This document shows, piece after piece, positions 5,274 through 8,461 of a stretch of 8,461 nucleotides of DNA. The position numbers were made by a program, and so were the translations under genes. The notes under the pieces are model-generated. The model did not search any database. It saw only the letters and a list, made by a program, of their open reading frames with translations, and was not told where the DNA came from. The stretch is from Promethearchaeota archaeon (lineage in GTDB: Archaea > Asgardarchaeota > Lokiarchaeia > Sigyniarchaeales > Promethearchaeaceae). Where the stretch lies: positions 1-8,461 of the forward strand of contig WJKO01000243.1 in the NCBI GenBank assembly GCA_014729055.1, read 5' to 3'. The first letter of the stretch is position 1, and every line of letters starts with the position of its first letter.

Positions 5274-7667
5274 TTATTTCTCATTAGTTTCTTCTTCTGT
5301 CAGCTGATGCAAGATATTACTTAAATCTTGAATGGTATATGGTTTTGCGAGTTTACCTTTAAATTGATGTTCCTTATAGTTGTTTAATATTTCCTCTTTG
5401 GCATAACCACTTGAAACTATTGCCTTTACTGAGGGATCTATCTCTAATAATTTCTCCATTGTTTCTAACCCTCCCATTCCTCCTTTGATTGTCAAATCTA
5501 AAATACAAAAATCAAAAGGTTCATTATTTTCCAACGCTTTTCTATATACTTCTATTGTTTCATTTCCATTTGTTGTTATGTGTGGTGAAAATTTGAGCCG
5601 TTTCAACATAATAGATAAGACTCTACTTACTGCGGTTTCGTCATCTAGAATTAAAACCTTTCCTTTTCCTTCGATAAGTTTCTCCTTTTCCGAGATTATA
5701 TCTGGTTGGGAGTTTGGCAAGGCAGGTAAATAAAATGTAAATGTTGTCCCATCTCCAACGCAACTATCGACTTTTATAGCACCTTGATGCTTTTTAATAA
5801 TTGAATGACAAACGGTGAGACCTAATCCAGTACCATTTTCTTTAGTTGTAAAATATGGATCAAAAAGTTCATCTATGTGATCACTGGGAATTCCACAACC
5901 AGTATCTGTTATTGATATCGATATATAGTCTCCCTTCTCTAAGTTCTGCTCATTTTTCCCTTTAATTCTTAAGTTTGTGCCTGTTATTGTTATTTTTCCT
6001 TCTTCTGATTGAATTGATTGTATTGCATTTATCACTAAATTTTGAATAACTTGGCTAATTTGTCCTGGATCTATGTTAACGTACCATAAGTCTGTTGGGA
6101 ACACGTAATTAACTGCTACACTTGAACCTGATAACGAAAAGTTTGCGGATTTTCTAACCAATTCCCCAATATTGGTTATTTTTTTGGCAGGTTTTCCCCC
6201 TTTTGCAAATGTTAATAATTGTCTCGCAAGGTCTTTAGCTCGCAGAGTTGCCATTTCTGCCTCCAAAACCGTTGAAAAATCTTTACTATCATGTTTAATA
6301 TTCATTTTTAGAAGTGAAATATTACCTAACACAGACGTTAATAGATTATTAAAATCATGGGCAATACCCCCCGCTAAGATCCCTAAAGATTCCATTTTCA
6401 AGTCTTTCATCATTTGTTCGTCGTGACGCTTCCGTGTAGTAATATCGGTGAACAACACAAAACCTGCTGCCACTGCACCAGATTTATCTTTTATAGGTGA
6501 TGAACTAACTAATAACCAACAATCTGGAACATTAGGGTTTTTTAAATGTATTTCCATATTATGGATGGTTTTATTATTAAACATTGCATCAAATAATGGT
6601 GTTTCTGCTACACTCATTTCGTGGTTTTTTGAATCTTTTAGTTGCCATCGAGGGTCGTGATCCTTAAAAATCTCCGTATTTAGTATTTTCTCTCTATTAA
6701 CACCTAATATTTTCGCTGCAGCTGAATTAAATAAGATTATTCTCTGTGTTTTAGTATCAGTGATTACGATACCTGTGTTTATTTGTTCTAATGCAGATTC
6801 TAGTATAGTTTGAGATTTTTCCAATTCTGCCCTAGCTTTTTGCATAAGTGTTTCCGATTTATAGGTTCTACGAATGGCTCTTGAGACGATTAATCCAAAT
6901 GCTAAGCAGAGAAAAATTATGATTAATCTAACCATTAGAGAATAACTCGGAATATTTAAAGCAAGATAATCTAAAAAACTTCCTTCCTTATAGTATAAGA
7001 AAAAGTCGACAATACTAGCAAAAATCCAATACACAGCTCCAAATAACATTGAAAGTTCTATTATAAAAGAGGTACTTATCTGACCGTCTAATTTTTCCAA
7101 TTTTAAAATGGTCCTCATCGTTTTCAAATGAAGCAGAACATCCGTTAATACCAATATTAAATATGCATTGAATAATTCTTTGATTGAAATAAATATCACG
7201 TAACTTATATCGACTGTAGTTTGGGTTTCAGTTGGATCCCAAGGTGGCGGGTTAAATCTGAACATAAACCGGAATAATGTAAAAAGTACAACGATGTTGA
7301 TAATACGAAAAATAATTTCAATTACATAAAAATTCATAATAGCTTTAGATTGCTTGATTTTATTTCGCTTATCTGCCCAATATCCATGCCAGACAACCCA
7401 GAGCGTGAAGAAAGGGATAGAGATAACCTTGCCCCAGCCGCTTGTCCAATAAAACCACATAGACTGGCAGCCTAACCCTAGAGTTGAAGACAATAAACCA
7501 TATCTCCATCCCCATGCTTGTGCAATCACCATAGGAAATAATAATCCAAAGAGAAAACTCGCTATTAGTGTGTCGAACTGAAAATTTATGGGGAAAAAGT
7601 TGGTAATAAACCCGATAAACCCGAATAAAAGGGATATAACAATTTTATAAGCTTTTTCTCTATTCAT
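5274..7667 (-). CDS. Membrane-bound hybrid histidine kinase (TM-PAS-HisKA-HATPase-REC)
   Basis: This 797-residue sensor kinase should sense a signal in the membrane or cytoplasm and pass phosphate from His to an internal receiver Asp. Residues about 8-265 hold roughly seven or eight hydrophobic segments with aromatic-rich loops (YWTSGWGK, FNPPPWDPTETQ) and no recognised extracellular sensor domain. A short coiled-coil-like linker (about 268-290) leads to a PAS domain (about 290-415, ILESALEQINTGIVITDT). HisKA has H437 in GGIAHDFNNLL at 433-443. The HATPase has the N box around N543/N547, the G1 box DTGCGIP at 588-594, FDPYFTTK at 602-609 and GTGLGL at 612-617. The C-terminal receiver has Asp675/Asp676, phospho-acceptor Asp724 (CILDLT), Ser752/Ser753 and Lys775 (KPY). 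All key residues are present. No DNA-binding output and no separate response regulator gene are nearby. The PAS-HK-REC style is typical of bacteria and common in mesophilic archaea. Confidence 0.94.
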   Translation of the reverse strand: MNREKAYKIVISLLFGFIGFITNFFPINFQFDTLIASFLFGLLFPMVIAQAWGWRYGLLSSTLGLGCQSMWFYWTSGWGKVISIPFFTLWVVWHGYWADKRNKIKQSKAIMNFYVIEIIFRIINIVVLFTLFRFMFRFNPPPWDPTETQTTVDISYVIFISIKELFNAYLILVLTDVLLHLKTMRTILKLEKLDGQISTSFIIELSMLFGAVYWIFASIVDFFLYYKEGSFLDYLALNIPSYSLMVRLIIIFLCLAFGLIVSRAIRRTYKSETLMQKARAELEKSQTILESALEQINTGIVITDTKTQRIILFNSAAAKILGVNREKILNTEIFKDHDPRWQLKDSKNHEMSVAETPLFDAMFNNKTIHNMEIHLKNPNVPDCWLLVSSSPIKDKSGAVAAGFVLFTDITTRKRHDEQMMKDLKMESLGILAGGIAHDFNNLLTSVLGNISLLKMNIKHDSKDFSTVLEAEMATLRAKDLARQLLTFAKGGKPAKKITNIGELVRKSANFSLSGSSVAVNYVFPTDLWYVNIDPGQISQVIQNLVINAIQSIQSEEGKITITGTNLRIKGKNEQNLEKGDYISISITDTGCGIPSDHIDELFDPYFTTKENGTGLGLTVCHSIIKKHQGAIKVDSCVGDGTTFTFYLPALPNSQPDIISEKEKLIEGKGKVLILDDETAVSRVLSIMLKRLKFSPHITTNGNETIEVYRKALENNEPFDFCILDLTIKGGMGGLETMEKLLEIDPSVKAIVSSGYAKEEILNNYKEHQFKGKLAKPYTIQDLSNILHQLTEEETNEK

Positions 7668-7700
7668 TCACAGATTACCATTATTAGTAAGATGTAATGA

Positions 7701-7708
7701 ATATAAAT
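7701..7708 (-). promoter_or_regulatory. TATA box of the histidine kinase gene
   Basis: On the minus strand ATTTATAT sits in the 50-bp gap upstream of the kinase, centred about 37 bp before ATG 7667. This suggests a short leader of about 10 nt and a transcript separate from the hydrolase gene upstream. Confidence 0.5.
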
Positions 7709-7717
7709 GCGTTTTGG

Positions 7718-8461
7718 TCATGTAAAATTGAAAGAGGTGGAAATTTTTTTTTCTATGATTTCTGCGTATTTTTTATGTCCTAGGTCATTGGGATGAACGC
7801 CATCGACCGTATTTCCTATGTCTTCTAAGCCTAAAATTTCAGTTCCCTTCATATAGGTAAATAAGGATGATTCGTTCGTTTTGTTAATTTCCAAACATGC
7901 CTCATTTGCCTTTTTTTCGATAAAATCCCTTTTATATCTTATATAAGCCCGAGTTATCGGTGCTTCTATCAATTCCTGATAGTAATTTTGCAAGCCAATA
8001 AACAGAATCGGAGTTTTAGGGTTCTGTTTGTGGATTTTTCGCCAAAATGGTTCGTATCGTCTCTCTAATAAGTCTTGATATTCTGGTTTCAAGAGATTCG
8101 CGCCCCAATCGAGAATAAATAGAGATGCGTGGTTGAAAGATGAGATAAAGTCAGCCATTTCGGGTTCACCGAAACCAGCACCCGATATTCCGAAATTTAA
8201 ATAATCGAAACCGATTTTTTCGCTCAACAATTGTGGATATGCTAAAGCCGGACGCGATGTACATCCGCCTTGCGTTATAGAAGACCCATAAAAAATGACT
8301 GGTTTTCCCTTTCCTTTAAAATTATCATATCGTTCAACTGGTTTTTCTCCTTTCACTTTCTCAAGAATGATTGATCTTATTTTGCATGGAGCATAAGTTG
8401 GTAAAACCAGCGTTATTCGTCGTTTGTGATTACTTTTGGGCAAAATTATTCTGTTTGGTAA
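7718..8461 (-). CDS. SGNH/GDSL-family hydrolase, 5'-truncated by the window edge
   Basis: This is a serine esterase/lipase-type hydrolase, probably acting on acyl or acetyl esters of a carbohydrate or lipid. Counting from the TTG at 8443 (M1), the blocks are YGSSITQGGCTSRPALAYP at 52-70 (nucleophile Ser55), NFGISGAG at 83-90 (oxyanion Gly), LDWGANLL at 111-118 (Asn116) and DGVHPNDLGH at 214-223 (Asp214, His217). RRITLVLPTY at 8-17 matches the end of the N-terminal beta-sandwich (GxDLY-type) domain often found before this hydrolase domain. The frame stays open upstream of 8443 to the window edge (LPNRII then the TTG codon), so that TTG is very likely internal and the true start lies beyond 8461. 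Relatives with this layout are about 350 residues long. No signal peptide can be judged. It is followed by the kinase gene after 50 bp. Confidence 0.87.
   Translation of the reverse strand, partial: LPNRIILPKSNHKRRITLVLPTYAPCKIRSIILEKVKGEKPVERYDNFKGKGKPVIFYGSSITQGGCTSRPALAYPQLLSEKIGFDYLNFGISGAGFGEPEMADFISSFNHASLFILDWGANLLKPEYQDLLERRYEPFWRKIHKQNPKTPILFIGLQNYYQELIEAPITRAYIRYKRDFIEKKANEACLEINKTNESSLFTYMKGTEILGLEDIGNTVDGVHPNDLGHKKYAEIIEKKISTSFNFT

Noticed and set aside
5485..6660. Three plus-strand open frames antisense to the histidine kinase
   Set aside because: They mirror the kinase reading frame, show no family motifs, and cover conserved kinase and receiver blocks.
1..8461. CRISPR array, insertion sequence, prophage, or attachment site near the tRNA
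   Set aside because: There is no regularly spaced repeat with unique spacers, no transposase or integrase, no terminal inverted repeats, and no duplicated tRNA end in the window.

Overview
The window looks like a piece of chromosome from an AT-rich archaeon. The strongest evidence is a tRNA-Pro(UGG) gene on the minus strand whose D-arm is interrupted by a 32-nt intron. The intron ends fit an archaeal bulge-helix-bulge (BHB) splice motif: two 3-nt bulges separated by exactly 4 bp. TATA-like box A elements placed for short or leaderless transcripts, and a fused gamma-alpha 2-oxoacid:ferredoxin oxidoreductase subunit, point the same way. The lineage cannot be fixed from the sequence alone. A mesophilic AT-rich group (Asgard/Lokiarchaeia-like or Thermoplasmatota-like) is a guess.

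Plus-strand half (1-4161). The left edge holds the basic, repeat-containing 3' end of an unidentified gene, possibly with a homopolymer frameshift. Next come the two genes of a 2-oxoacid:ferredoxin oxidoreductase: a gamma-alpha fusion (171-1916) and a beta subunit (1918-2784). They are separated by one base, and the Shine-Dalgarno sequence of the second lies inside the last codons of the first. After a T-rich stretch follow a small SAM-dependent methyltransferase (2835-3413) and an orphan seven-helix membrane protein (3490-4161).

Minus-strand half (4189-8461). An aldo/keto reductase (4189-5007) converges on the membrane protein gene. Upstream of it are the intron-containing tRNA-Pro (5084-5192), a large membrane-bound hybrid histidine kinase (5274-7667; membrane domain, PAS, HisKA, HATPase, receiver), and an SGNH/GDSL hydrolase (7718-8461) whose 5' end lies beyond the window.

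The only clear functional unit is the oxidoreductase pair, which should interconvert a 2-oxoacid plus CoA with acyl-CoA, CO2 and reduced ferredoxin. The other genes look like single-gene transcription units. I see no insertion sequence, CRISPR array, phage genes or integration site, and no convincing undescribed multigene system. The items most worth a second look are the D-arm tRNA intron, the altered iron-sulfur ligand set in the beta subunit, and the left-edge repeats.
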